Below are positions 43,881-52,530 of a DNA stretch of 64,000 nt, piece after piece (the stretch's first letter is position 1; the number at the start of each line of letters is the position of its first letter). This stretch comes from Candidatus Kosakonia sp. 282A-S69 (GTDB taxonomy: Bacteria; Pseudomonadota; Gammaproteobacteria; Enterobacterales; Enterobacteriaceae). The notes beneath the pieces are model-generated. The model saw only the letters and a program-made list of their open reading frames with translations, was not told the origin of the DNA and did not search any database. The stretch lies in assembly GCF_029433855.1 (NCBI RefSeq), contig NZ_JAROAU010000003.1, positions 2,602,756-2,666,755 on the forward strand, in the 5' to 3' direction. Position numbers and translations under genes: made by a program.

Positions 43881-44759
43881 ATGAAGGCTGGAATTTGCTT
43901 ATTTATCGAAAACCTATCCTTTGAAGAGGATAATTTAGATATTTTAACGAAGATTTTAAGACTACAAGATTTTGTATCTAAAGTATGTTCTGATTTCAAA
44001 AAATTTTTTCGTTCAAATACCTTTGATCAAAAATTTATCGAATTTATTATGTCAACCTCATCTGACCATGGGGGTCTGATGAATGAATTTTATAAGATAA
44101 AATCTGAGGTGTTAGATTTAAATTGTGAAAATCTGCAGTTATTAATCAATAATCCCCCCCCCATCCATTTAGGTAGATTATTATCCGTGTACAAAGATCC
44201 ACTTTGTACTTCCCCTATCAGCGGAACCACTGGATTTATAGAAAATGAAGAAGACCTTATTCTATTTTGTAAGAGTATTCTAGAAAATCACCCAAGAAGC
44301 TCTGAGGAATATGCTTCTGCAATCCAGGAGGTTTTCAAGAATATAATATTCTTAGATAATCCACCATACACATTTAATGCTATCGACAAAATGGAAGGTG
44401 GATATGTAAACTTTCTTAAAGGCATTACTGAATTTTTATATTTCGTTAATAGTTACAAAATAATACCAAATGATTCTTTAAATAATATTAATGCAATGAA
44501 AGCATCTCTAATATATCCAGTAACACCAGAGGGGGGAGGAAAAAATCGTCGTTCTATTGGAGAGTTGAAAAGAGATTTCAAAGTTAACGGTGTAATATAT
44601 AAAAATGTAAACTGTGAGTTTCATTATAAATTAGAATATGAAGACGGTTGCAATAAAACAGGAACGTATAGATACAACAGGATATATTTTGGTTTTTTTA
44701 ACAAAATCCCAACAGAAAATCCTAAGATTGCAATAGCACATATTGGTGATCATTTATGA
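43881..44759 (+). CDS. Unrecognised third protein of the island operon
   Basis: 292 residues; ribosome site AAGGAAATAGG ten bases after the ATPase stop. The first half is acidic and helical. The C-terminal ~80 residues have a compact beta pattern: VNCEFHYKLEYEDGCNKTGTYRYNRIYFGFFNK then KIAIAHIGDHL at the very end. The arrangement R-x-Y-F followed by a terminal H-I-G-x-H-L recalls small RelE-like nuclease folds, but this is a weak resemblance. It could be the effector or target sensor of the three-gene set. Confidence 0.7.
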   Translation: MKAGICLFIENLSFEEDNLDILTKILRLQDFVSKVCSDFKKFFRSNTFDQKFIEFIMSTSSDHGGLMNEFYKIKSEVLDLNCENLQLLINNPPPIHLGRLLSVYKDPLCTSPISGTTGFIENEEDLILFCKSILENHPRSSEEYASAIQEVFKNIIFLDNPPYTFNAIDKMEGGYVNFLKGITEFLYFVNSYKIIPNDSLNNINAMKASLIYPVTPEGGGKNRRSIGELKRDFKVNGVIYKNVNCEFHYKLEYEDGCNKTGTYRYNRIYFGFFNKIPTENPKIAIAHIGDHL

Positions 44760-44767
44760 AACTGAAA

Positions 44768-44800
44768 TGTTCTCCCATAGATGAAGGGAGAACAAATTTC
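44768..44800. terminator. Bidirectional terminator between convergent operons
   Basis: TGTTCTCCC (44768-44776) pairs with GGGAGAACA (44786-44794); the plus side continues AATTTCATTTTTATTT. It separates the three-gene operon from the ParA operon. Confidence 0.82.
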
Positions 44801-44804
44801 ATTT

Positions 44805-45191
44805 TTATTTCTGCTTAATAAAAACATCTGTATTTCGCTTGCTAACTAAATCAGCGATGTAATCAGCAATAGTTTCTTGTGACTTCAAGCGTGTGTAGCC
44901 CAAATTGTATTTTTTAATAAGAAATAATAAATCGTTTTTGTGTAGTTCTTTAAGAGCATCGAAAATAGTGTCTTTATCTTTTCCTTTAAAATCTTCAAAT
45001 AAATTGATGGTGGATGCAACATCACTGATTACAGGTTCAGTCACAATGGAAGATGTTGGCTTTATAGATTTTCCTGGTTTTTTATTAGCTATGAGATCTA
45101 AAATAATTTCAGGTTCTCTACCAATTGATTCCGCAAGCTCAGAAAGAACTCGACTAAAAGCTATAATATCCTTTTTGGAAATTTGAGTCAT
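44805..45191 (-). CDS. Small partner of the island ParA-like ATPase
   Basis: 128 residues from the ATG at 45191, two bases after the ParA stop, with GAGGAT before it (a TTG six bases upstream is also possible). N-terminal helix, a proline- and serine-rich linker (~50-60) and a C-terminal LHKNDLLFLIKKYNLGYTRLKSQETIADYIADLV that resembles a SAP or Rho-N type nucleic-acid binding helical motif. It takes the place of a ParB in the operon, so it may link the ATPase to DNA. Family not recognised. Confidence 0.65.
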   Translation of the reverse strand: MTQISKKDIIAFSRVLSELAESIGREPEIILDLIANKKPGKSIKPTSSIVTEPVISDVASTINLFEDFKGKDKDTIFDALKELHKNDLLFLIKKYNLGYTRLKSQETIADYIADLVSKRNTDVFIKQK

Positions 45192-45193
45192 TT

Positions 45194-46039
45194 TCAATCC
45201 TCAACACATGCGATAAATTCATTGGTAATGGCTTCAATGATTGCCTTTGTATCGTAAAAGTCTTGCTTTTTCTGGGCAATTGAAGAAGTTATGAACGGTT
45301 TGGAGTCTGTGGGAGCCTCTGCAACTGAGATTCGTTGGGGGAATTCATTATCGAAAACAAAGTTACCTAACTGACCCGATCTTAGCTCCTGCATGGTAGA
45401 TTTATGTAGATTAGTTCGATAATCGACTTTAGTAAAAATAATGCCACCAAGCTCAATTTTACAAGCTGTTTTTTTAGAAACAAAATTGTCTATCCGGTTA
45501 AGAATCAAACTTATACCAATTTTTGATAAGATATCAGGGACTGTTGGGACAATGTAGTAATCACTGATGGATATGCCATTTAATGTGATAGCCCCCAAAT
45601 TAGGTGGGCAATCAATTATAATGTAATCATATTCCTCTTTAATAGGCTCAATAGTATTTCCAAGCACATCTACATGACTAACATATGCTTTTGTGTCCAT
45701 ATCAGGAATATTATCTTGTATTTCAACGAAATGAATGCTTGAAGGTAATAAATCTAATCTTTTTATCCCACCGACATCTTTTAGTATAGCTTTGTTAATA
45801 TCAAAGTCATTAGTTCCATTTAATCTATCATTAAAAAGGTGGTACAGTGTTTGCCCTGAATCATGTACTTCTTGCCATTTATTCTGATCTACTAAAGAAA
45901 CTGTTGCATTCGTTTGTGGATCTAAATCAATCACTAAAACTTTATATCCTTTTTTTGCAAGCACGGCAGAGATATTGACTGAAGTTGTCGTTTTTCCGAC
46001 ACCTCCTTTTAAATTAATAAAACTAACTATTTTTGTCAT
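45194..46039 (-). CDS. ParA/Soj-type ATPase
   Basis: 281 residues from the ATG at 46039 (MTKIVSFINLKGGVGKTTTS); nine further residues are open upstream. Deviant Walker A KGGVGKTT, A' motif DLDPQTNAT and Walker B IIIDCPPNLGAITL are intact. ParA ATPases move or segregate DNA or complexes; on islands they often stabilise an excised form or belong to ICE maintenance. No parS-like repeat array was evident beside it. Confidence 0.88.
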   Translation of the reverse strand: MTKIVSFINLKGGVGKTTTSVNISAVLAKKGYKVLVIDLDPQTNATVSLVDQNKWQEVHDSGQTLYHLFNDRLNGTNDFDINKAILKDVGGIKRLDLLPSSIHFVEIQDNIPDMDTKAYVSHVDVLGNTIEPIKEEYDYIIIDCPPNLGAITLNGISISDYYIVPTVPDILSKIGISLILNRIDNFVSKKTACKIELGGIIFTKVDYRTNLHKSTMQELRSGQLGNFVFDNEFPQRISVAEAPTDSKPFITSSIAQKKQDFYDTKAIIEAITNEFIACVED

Positions 46040-46345
46040 TCCTTTTTCCCTCATGATAGCTGACAAGATTGGTTTTCATATTACGTGGAAATCAAATGAT
46101 AATCTATAATAAATCCTTTCGATTTATTATATCATCTAATATATAATAACTAAGATCATTTATCTATCAATGTTGGTTAGAAATTTGGGGAAATATAAAA
46201 GAATAACTTTTATAATCACTTCGAATACTAACATAACGTTATCAATTGTCGGTAGCCCAATTCCTTCATCGAAAAAAATGGTCAGTTAGTTATCATTTCA
46301 AATTGAACTATTAGAATAAAAACCAAATTACATAACATATGGTTT

Positions 46346-46378
46346 AGCACCCTATTTCTTTTTTGAGATAGTGGTGCT
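46346..46378. other. Hairpin in the 438-base gap between the ParA and membrane-protein genes
   Basis: AGCACC-CTATTTC and GAGATAG-TGGTGCT pair around TTTTTT with one bulge. It lies 100 bases before the divergent membrane-protein gene and could be a leader structure or terminator. The rest of 46040-46477 is very AT-rich and holds the divergent promoters; I see no gene. Confidence 0.5.
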
Positions 46379-46477
46379 ACAGTTTTTAGTTGAAACGTTC
46401 ATGAGCTATTTTTTGTAATAATTTAAATTAATTAAAAAATTTTACATAATGTATATTAATCACTGCTGGGAGCTTAA

Positions 46478-47032
46478 ATGACACCATCATTAAAACGATT
46501 TTTTTTTAGGAAAATAATTATCGAGGGCATCTTTTTCTTGGGTTTATTGGTAGCCCTTAGTATCAGCATTAAGTACCTTGTGGATAAATTTGATTTAGAA
46601 ATATTTAATTTAACAACACCTTTAATGACAATATATAAAGAAGACATTCTTTTAATTAGTGCAATGATAGGTGGTTTATTCATTTCATTTTTTTTCAAAA
46701 AGGTCGGCAAGTCAGTTAAGTCTCTAAATGATTGTGCATTATTCTTTTCTGCGGCAATTGTATTATATAAAACTTATGATCAAAACCCTAATGATATTTT
46801 GACATTAATAGAGAATGCTATTGACATGCATACTCTTGCTCTATTTAAGGCTATGATTTTACTATGTTCTTTTGCAAAATTCTTTATATCGATCTTAGAG
46901 TTTTATTTCGAAAAATTAGCAGAGTTCAATAAAAAACATAATACCAAGGATGAATTAATCTCCAATTTATCAAATGCAATAAGCTTACTGCGTAGTATCA
47001 AAAACTCTAAAGATCGTCATAGCCCTTTCTAA
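46478..47032 (+). CDS. Solitary island membrane protein, about four helices
   Basis: 184 residues with TGGGAGC before the ATG. Hydrophobic segments at ~13-35 (IIIEGIFFLGLLVALSISI), ~58-74 (ILLISAMIGGLFISFFF), ~84-100 and ~122-140, then a charged C-terminal tail ending SKDRHSPF. No known family recognised. It is alone in its transcription unit between two minus-strand operons; many membrane proteins of this build on islands are abortive-infection effectors or entry-exclusion proteins, but nothing here proves that. Confidence 0.65.
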   Translation: MTPSLKRFFFRKIIIEGIFFLGLLVALSISIKYLVDKFDLEIFNLTTPLMTIYKEDILLISAMIGGLFISFFFKKVGKSVKSLNDCALFFSAAIVLYKTYDQNPNDILTLIENAIDMHTLALFKAMILLCSFAKFFISILEFYFEKLAEFNKKHNTKDELISNLSNAISLLRSIKNSKDRHSPF

Positions 47033-47193
47033 AAAATATAAACCCCATTATACCGAATGCTATTATGAATATAGGTTATGTACACCTAATACTTCGAAAA
47101 CTATCTCACTGCCTTGCAAATAAACGGCAACCAAAATAATGTAAGTTATTTTGTAAGGTTTTATGCCAAAATATGGGGCCAAACTTTACATTT

Positions 47194-47508
47194 TTATAAA
47201 AGAGTTTTCAGCCCAATCTGATATCGAATTATCCGTTTCGATAAACTCCTAATTTCATCAGGGCATTTAATTAGCGAGAACCATGTCTCATAAACATAAA
47301 ACTGTTCGAAAATATTAAGCTCAGAGATCGAATCTAACGGTTCTCTTAGATTCCCCACTAAATACTGGCTTAACCAGTAAACAATCTTTCTGTTAAACTC
47401 ATTATCAGGTAAATCGTAAATCGCTCCGGGTTCGAAAATTTCACAAAAAAGTTCCTGACCCAGATTACACATATGGTTATCTTCACTCACAAATTCTTCG
47501 ATATTCAT
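47194..47508 (-). CDS. Small acidic protein downstream of alpA
   Basis: 104 residues from the ATG at 47508, preceded by GGGGAG. Helical and acidic, with IEEFVSEDNHMCNLGQELFCEIFEPGAIYDLPDNEFN at the N-terminal end and several Trp/Tyr. Starts 20 bases after the AlpA stop, so it is in the same transcript. Not recognised. Confidence 0.65.
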   Translation of the reverse strand: MNIEEFVSEDNHMCNLGQELFCEIFEPGAIYDLPDNEFNRKIVYWLSQYLVGNLREPLDSISELNIFEQFYVYETWFSLIKCPDEIRSLSKRIIRYQIGLKTLL

Positions 47509-47528
47509 AACATGTCTCCCCAAATTAA

Positions 47529-47735
47529 CTAAGCAACATTATTTCGACTTGTTTCGATAACTGATTGAATCCACTCGTCAACTTCACTCTCGATAAAAGC
47601 AACGGCACGAACTCCTATCTTAACGGGTGCCGGAAACCGACCTTCACTGATCAGACGATAGATCCAGGCCTTGCCGAAACCAATTCGTTTCAAGACTTCT
47701 GGTAAACGAATTAAGCTTTGATTGGTTGTATTCAT
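47529..47735 (-). CDS. AlpA-family regulator/excision factor
   Basis: 68 residues: LIRLPEVLKRIGFGKAWIYRLISEGRFPAPVKIGVRAVAFIESEVDEWI, the MerR-like winged helix of AlpA. Ribosome site GGAGGAGACAG. AlpA proteins activate the integrase or act as excisionases in P4-type elements, and the repeats by the integrase promoter are possible targets. Confidence 0.92.
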   Translation of the reverse strand: MNTTNQSLIRLPEVLKRIGFGKAWIYRLISEGRFPAPVKIGVRAVAFIESEVDEWIQSVIETSRNNVA

Positions 47736-47900
47736 TTGGCTGTCTCCTCCGCTTCCGTTAAGGAGATATTAGCCACACAGATTTGTATCTATGAAGGGAG
47801 TGCTGATAACTGAAAATTTAGATGAGGGAAGAATGGAGAGAAATTTAGGGGAAGAAAAATATTTTCACCATCCCCTTGACAAATGCATGATGATTTATAG

Positions 47901-48710
47901 CTAGAGAGATCCGAGTTCTGAAATCGGTATGTTGGTGAGATGACTGTTTTTACTAAGAAAGTACTCCAAACTACGAGTTATCTCTCCATTTAAAGCCTTC
48001 TCAGCAACGGGCCTATCTGTATCTTTAATGTGATCTTCGCCTCTAATCTCGTGAGTGAAATCAGGATACAACACACGAGACAAGACCATATTTGAGATTT
48101 TTGCTTTTTTGAATTTTGACCAAATTAGTAGGTCCATCATAGGAATAATGTTGTAATCGATAAGTTTTCTTATTTTTGCGAGCCCTATCTTTTCTGTTTT
48201 TACTGGATCAATCTCGTATTCTTTCCTTAGAGTTGGAAGCATAGTTTGCAGGGCTGATATAATTTCCTCATCACTAGATAACCCCAAATCAAATGATACA
48301 TACATCTTGCTGCTATTTTTGTTGAGAAAAAAGTCTCTCATGGTTTGTGTTATGGGTTTATTTTTTAATTCTTTCTTGAAATCACCATTCTGTTCAAAGA
48401 AATCCATATCAAACATTATTAGTTTTTTTTCTAATTTTTCTATATCACCGAAACTTATCTGTACAACATGTTTTTGTCCCTTAACATAGGGATCATGATA
48501 ATTTTCTTGTCTACTTAAAATAGGATTACCGTCAAGGATTGACTTCAAATTTTGATTTTCATCTTCCCATTCAAAATTTATACTATCAAAAATCACTTCT
48601 CTAAACACAATTTCTCTATGCAGTTCCTTGATTGTAACCGATTTTATCGGTTCGTAGTTATCAAGATTAAACCAGTTCTTCAATTCCTCAAAGGGGCTAA
48701 TTGCTCTCAT
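47901..48710 (-). CDS. Island protein, probably DUF6387 family
   Basis: 269 residues starting MRAISPFEELKNWFNLDNYEPIKSV. Soluble and lacks signal peptide. The N-terminus resembles DUF6387 proteins that I know from integrase-associated islands of enterobacteria (family assignment moderate). Segments such as MYVSFDLGLSSDEEIISALQTMLPTLRKEYEID and ARIRKL-like LAKIRKLIDYNIIPMMDLLIW suggest a helical DNA- or protein-binding body. Function unknown. Confidence 0.6.
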   Translation of the reverse strand: MRAISPFEELKNWFNLDNYEPIKSVTIKELHREIVFREVIFDSINFEWEDENQNLKSILDGNPILSRQENYHDPYVKGQKHVVQISFGDIEKLEKKLIMFDMDFFEQNGDFKKELKNKPITQTMRDFFLNKNSSKMYVSFDLGLSSDEEIISALQTMLPTLRKEYEIDPVKTEKIGLAKIRKLIDYNIIPMMDLLIWSKFKKAKISNMVLSRVLYPDFTHEIRGEDHIKDTDRPVAEKALNGEITRSLEYFLSKNSHLTNIPISELGSL

Positions 48711-48851
48711 AAACCGCTCTTAGAAATAATCATTGAAAAAAACATTAAATTTGATATTTATTTATAAAATAAACACCTTCATATTTTAATACTAATTTTC
48801 AGTTAACCAACCAGAGCAAAGTAATTTGCTCCGGTAACTGATTATGGAGTA

Positions 48852-49928
48852 CTAATGTGTCACACACTTTTCCATGAATGCATCGAGGAAATCGTCTGTA
48901 ATTCCTTGAGGATTCCTTCTTGCACATAATGAATAGAGTTCCTCTACAGCAGAATAGGGGAAGAATCGAGTATCTAATTCTTTAAACTGTGGCATATTAG
49001 AAAACTCTATAACTTTATTTCTATATTCGTCAGGTGCCACAACGGTCCAACGTATATTTTTTAACTGTGGTGCATAATCATAAAATTGTTTCATTCTTAC
49101 CAAACCACTTTTAATACCAGTGCTATGTTCAATCTCCATAACTGCAGGCATTAATTTTCCATTTCGAAACCAAATGCAATCTATAAGCCGAGCTTCCTTG
49201 ATAGCTTTATCATATGATTGAAGCACTTGTTCATTTCTTAAATTATCTATGACCCCATCCATTTGGGCTATAGATTTTCCATTATATTGGAGGCCTCGAT
49301 CATTTGCTGCAACCCATGTTCGATAACCTAAGTAATGACCTATTTTTACTAATGAGATTTGAATTTGTGCATGACGTCTTTTTTCCTCAATCGTCATTCC
49401 TTTAGTAGGTAAGATTGTCTCTATATCAACTGATTGATGGACAACATCTAAATTCATCTCAGAAATTATAACATTAGTAATATGTTCTATTGCTACACCA
49501 TTTTCATGTGGGTCATTTGGTCTATAAATAAGGTGCTTGTGACCTTTTTTAATGTTTTTCTGAGTGTTCATTACCTCAAGGCGATCAAGCTTACACCAAT
49601 AAAACTCAGGAGTATGGGCCAAAAGGCTTTCGAGAACAGCACGTGTATTATAGCTTGCACCAAAAATACGATCCAAATTGACAGGGACATCTTCCTGTAA
49701 AGCATTAGCCAATCTCCACAGCATTTGTGTGGAGATGCTTTCCGATTTAGAACTATGTAGTGTCTCACCCTTTTTTGGATCGAATCTTTTAAATTCTATT
49801 GGGCCTTCGGGAAGTTGGACATTCGTTACAATGATTCTTCCCGAATTTCGCACATTTACATAATTAAACTGCGTGTTTCTTGGTAGATTGGCAATCGCCT
49901 GTGCTAAGTTCGCCGCAGTTACTCTCAT
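48852..49928 (-). CDS. Probable type II restriction endonuclease
   Basis: 358 residues. Asp250 (LIDCIWF) followed by MEIEH with Glu265/Glu267 gives a D...ExE arrangement, a likely PD-(D/E)xK variant. The N-terminal 110 residues may bind DNA. It overlaps the cytosine methyltransferase gene by 65 bases, the usual tight coupling of restriction-modification pairs. The recognition sequence cannot be read from the sequence; the missing canonical Lys lowers certainty on the fold. Confidence 0.72.
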   Translation of the reverse strand: MRVTAANLAQAIANLPRNTQFNYVNVRNSGRIIVTNVQLPEGPIEFKRFDPKKGETLHSSKSESISTQMLWRLANALQEDVPVNLDRIFGASYNTRAVLESLLAHTPEFYWCKLDRLEVMNTQKNIKKGHKHLIYRPNDPHENGVAIEHITNVIISEMNLDVVHQSVDIETILPTKGMTIEEKRRHAQIQISLVKIGHYLGYRTWVAANDRGLQYNGKSIAQMDGVIDNLRNEQVLQSYDKAIKEARLIDCIWFRNGKLMPAVMEIEHSTGIKSGLVRMKQFYDYAPQLKNIRWTVVAPDEYRNKVIEFSNMPQFKELDTRFFPYSAVEELYSLCARRNPQGITDDFLDAFMEKCVTH

Positions 49929-51003
49929 ATTCGATTCCTAAATGCTCTATAATAGATTTGGCAATACCGGCCGCTGCTAAGTAGGGTACACCGTTACCGA
50001 CTGTTTTAAACATATTAGACAGAGTCATATAAGCAGGTAATTCAAATTCTTTTGGTAAAGACTGAATTGCTAATGCTTCGGCAACAGTAATTCTTCTTGG
50101 TTTATAAGGATGTAAATGTACCTCATTATTACCATAAGCAGCAGTTGGTGAAAATCTCCATCTATGCAATCTTTTATAGGATTTTTTACTATCGTCCCCT
50201 TCTTCGACAGTCAAAAACCTCGCAAGCCCTGCTCTTGCCGCGAATACATGCTTTGCATTTGGATGATTATCAACCTGGTTTTTCTTGAACCAATGCTCTA
50301 CTGTTAACTCTTCTGGGATACCCTTTGGTTTTATAACAGAAGTGTTTTCTGAAAATTGGTTTGTCGTCGGCCAATTATATTCAAATGCAGTTCTTTCAGG
50401 GTAGACTCTTTGCCCCCAATTGAACTGACTTGCATATTTTTCATCAAGGAAACCAATCAATATGATTCGTTGCCTATCTTGAGGAGCACCATACTCAATA
50501 GAATTTATTAGTTTTTCATGCAAACAATAACCAACCGATTCTAATTGAGTTTTTAAATGGTCAAAAAACTCCCTATGTTTACTGGTACGGTATAGACCTT
50601 TAACATTCTCAAAAAGAAAGAAATCTGGTTTCATTTCAAGAATGATATCAATATAGCTTTGTGAAAGCCGACCGTTTTCACCATCTCGACCTTTATTTTT
50701 ACCCGCTACAGAGAAATCCGGGCATGGTGGACCACCAATAAATCCAGTCAATCGCCCCTCATTTTTAAGTTGAAGCATAGAAGACTTAATTTTTTCATGT
50801 TCTACATCTTCAATACTGCACTCTGCATACCCAAAACGAGGTGGTGCTATATTTAATTTTTTCCTCGAATGTTTATATGCATCCATAAACGGAGCATGGT
50901 ATTCATTCACGAAAACCACTTCATAACCATTTTTTTCAAATCCAAGATCAAGAAATCCTGAACCAGAGAAAAAAGAAAAAATTGCGGGGTTAATTGTGGA
51001 CAT
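49864..51003 (-). CDS. DNA (cytosine-5)-methyltransferase
   Basis: 379 residues with all main motifs of C5 methyltransferases: FSGSGFLDLGF (I), GGPPCPDFS with the catalytic Cys94 (IV), ENVKGL (VI), QDRQRIILIGF (VIII), RITVAEALAIQSLP (IX) and VGNGVPY (X). The short region between VIII and IX is the target-recognition part. It protects DNA against the partner endonuclease. Confidence 0.95.
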   Translation of the reverse strand: MSTINPAIFSFFSGSGFLDLGFEKNGYEVVFVNEYHAPFMDAYKHSRKKLNIAPPRFGYAECSIEDVEHEKIKSSMLQLKNEGRLTGFIGGPPCPDFSVAGKNKGRDGENGRLSQSYIDIILEMKPDFFLFENVKGLYRTSKHREFFDHLKTQLESVGYCLHEKLINSIEYGAPQDRQRIILIGFLDEKYASQFNWGQRVYPERTAFEYNWPTTNQFSENTSVIKPKGIPEELTVEHWFKKNQVDNHPNAKHVFAARAGLARFLTVEEGDDSKKSYKRLHRWRFSPTAAYGNNEVHLHPYKPRRITVAEALAIQSLPKEFELPAYMTLSNMFKTVGNGVPYLAAAGIAKSIIEHLGIEYESNCGELSTGDCQSTKKHAV

Positions 51004-51090
51004 TTTTTACCTATTAAATTTAAATTAAAAATATAGCCATTGTAATCATATCACACGGCTATGCCAGTGGATAGTTAATCGTTGATCAAG

Positions 51091-52341
51091 CTACTTTGTT
51101 GTAAAATCAAAGGGACTGATAAACCTATCTTTCAAGGCATTAAGGTAATCAGCCCACCACTGCAACATAAGCCTTCTTTCATCAAGGTGTTCTGCTTTAT
51201 GAATGTAGGCAGCACGAACGGAGTTTCGCTCTTGGTGGCTCATCTGCCGTTCAACTGCATCCCTTGACCATTTTCCCGATTCGATCAACGCACTACATGC
51301 CATCGCACGAAAACCATGTCCACATACTTCAACAGTAGTGTCGTAGCCCATAGACCTTAAAGCCTTGTTTACCGTGTTTTCACTCATAGGCTTTCTAAAA
51401 TCATGATCACCAATGAACACAAGTTCACATTCACCGCTGATTTCTCTGATAGCTTTGAGGAGTTCTAAAGCCTGACGACTTAACGGCACGAGGTGTGGGG
51501 TCTTCATTTTTGAGCCTCGATGAGAATGTTTGACCCCTGGCAATGGCTCACGTTCCCCAGGGATAGTCCACATGGCATTGTCGAAATCTATCTCTGACCA
51601 ACGAGCAAACCTGAGTTCACTTGACCGAATGAAAATGAGCAATGTGAGTTTCACGGCTAACTTCGTGAGTTTTCTACCCTTGAAACTATCAATTCGTTCT
51701 AAAAGTTCTGAGAATCGTTCGAATGGTAAAGCTGGCCTGTGGACTCTTTTAGCTACCGCAATAGCTCCTGCCATCTCCTGAGCAGGGTTGTAATCTATCA
51801 GCCCATTCTGGACAGCATATCTCATTACTGCCGTTGTTCTTTGCTGTAATCGGGCAGCAACTTCCAATCGCCCCGAAGCTTCAACAGCCTTGATAGGGGC
51901 AAGGAGATCTCTGGTATTAAGTTCGGATATTTTTCTTCTACCAATAGCAGTAAAGAGACCATCTTCCATGCTTTTTAGAACTCTCTCGCTGTGGGAATCA
52001 GACCATTTCCTTTTACAGGCAGTATGCCAGTCCCTTGCGACAGACTCGAATGTCAGAGCTTCGCTCTGCTCGATCTTGTCTGCTTTTTTCTTCTCGGAAG
52101 GGTCGATACCATCAGAAACCAACTTTTTGGCCTCATCTCGTTTCCTGCGAGCTTCACCAAGAGAGACCATTGGGTAGACACCCAATGCTAAAACTTTCTG
52201 TTTACCGTCGAAACGATATTGAAGTCGTCAGTATTTTGAGCCATTGGGGTTGATCAGCAAGTGCATCCCCTGCCCATCAGTGAGTTTGAAAGGTTTGTCG
52301 GAGGGCTTGGTAGTTCTAACTTTGATATCGGTGAGAGCCAT
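51091..52341 (-). pseudogene. int: P4-type tyrosine integrase with in-frame TGA
   Basis: The frame starts ATGGCTCTCACCGATATC at 52341 and reads MALTDIKVRTTKPSDKPFKL..., typical of P4-like integrases, but codon 38 (52230-52228) is TGA where relatives have TGG (the SKYW motif reads SKY-stop). After that it stays open to 51091 (416 codons overall). Catalytic Arg (SSELRFARW), HGFR and the Tyr of AAYIHKAEHLDERR are intact. Translation could restart at a TTG at 52185, giving a 364-residue protein without the arm-binding N-terminus. One G-to-A change or a sequencing error would explain it. Confidence 0.88.
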
Positions 52342-52342
52342 C

Positions 52343-52418
52343 AGTTGATACCTCCAGTGTTGGTATCAAAATCTATCGAACCGGGAATACCAACAGTTAT
52401 ACCATCATCAGTTGGTAT
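52343..52418. repeat. Cluster of AGTTGGTAT-like repeats in the integrase promoter
   Basis: TGTTGGTAT (52358-52366), its exact reverse complement ATACCAACA (52387-52395), AGTTGGTAT (52410-52418), a variant AGTTGATAC (52343-52351) and ATACCATCA (52399-52407). They fit binding sites for AlpA or the integrase arm domain. Confidence 0.55.
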
Positions 52419-52433
52419 ATGTTCAAGGAATTG

Positions 52434-52515
52434 AGTAGACGTGGACAGACTAAGGAAAGCCAGGAACCTGCTTAACTCGCTGTTTTTATGGACTAAAGTA
52501 GACGTTAGTAGACTT
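52434..52515. repeat. Three AGTAGAC(G/T)T repeats between integrase and leuX
   Basis: AGTAGACGT at 52434-52442 and 52497-52505, AGTAGACTT at 52507-52515, within the 100 bases before the tRNA 3' end. Probably part of the attP arm. Confidence 0.55.
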
Positions 52516-52530
52516 GAAAAAAGCTTTGTA

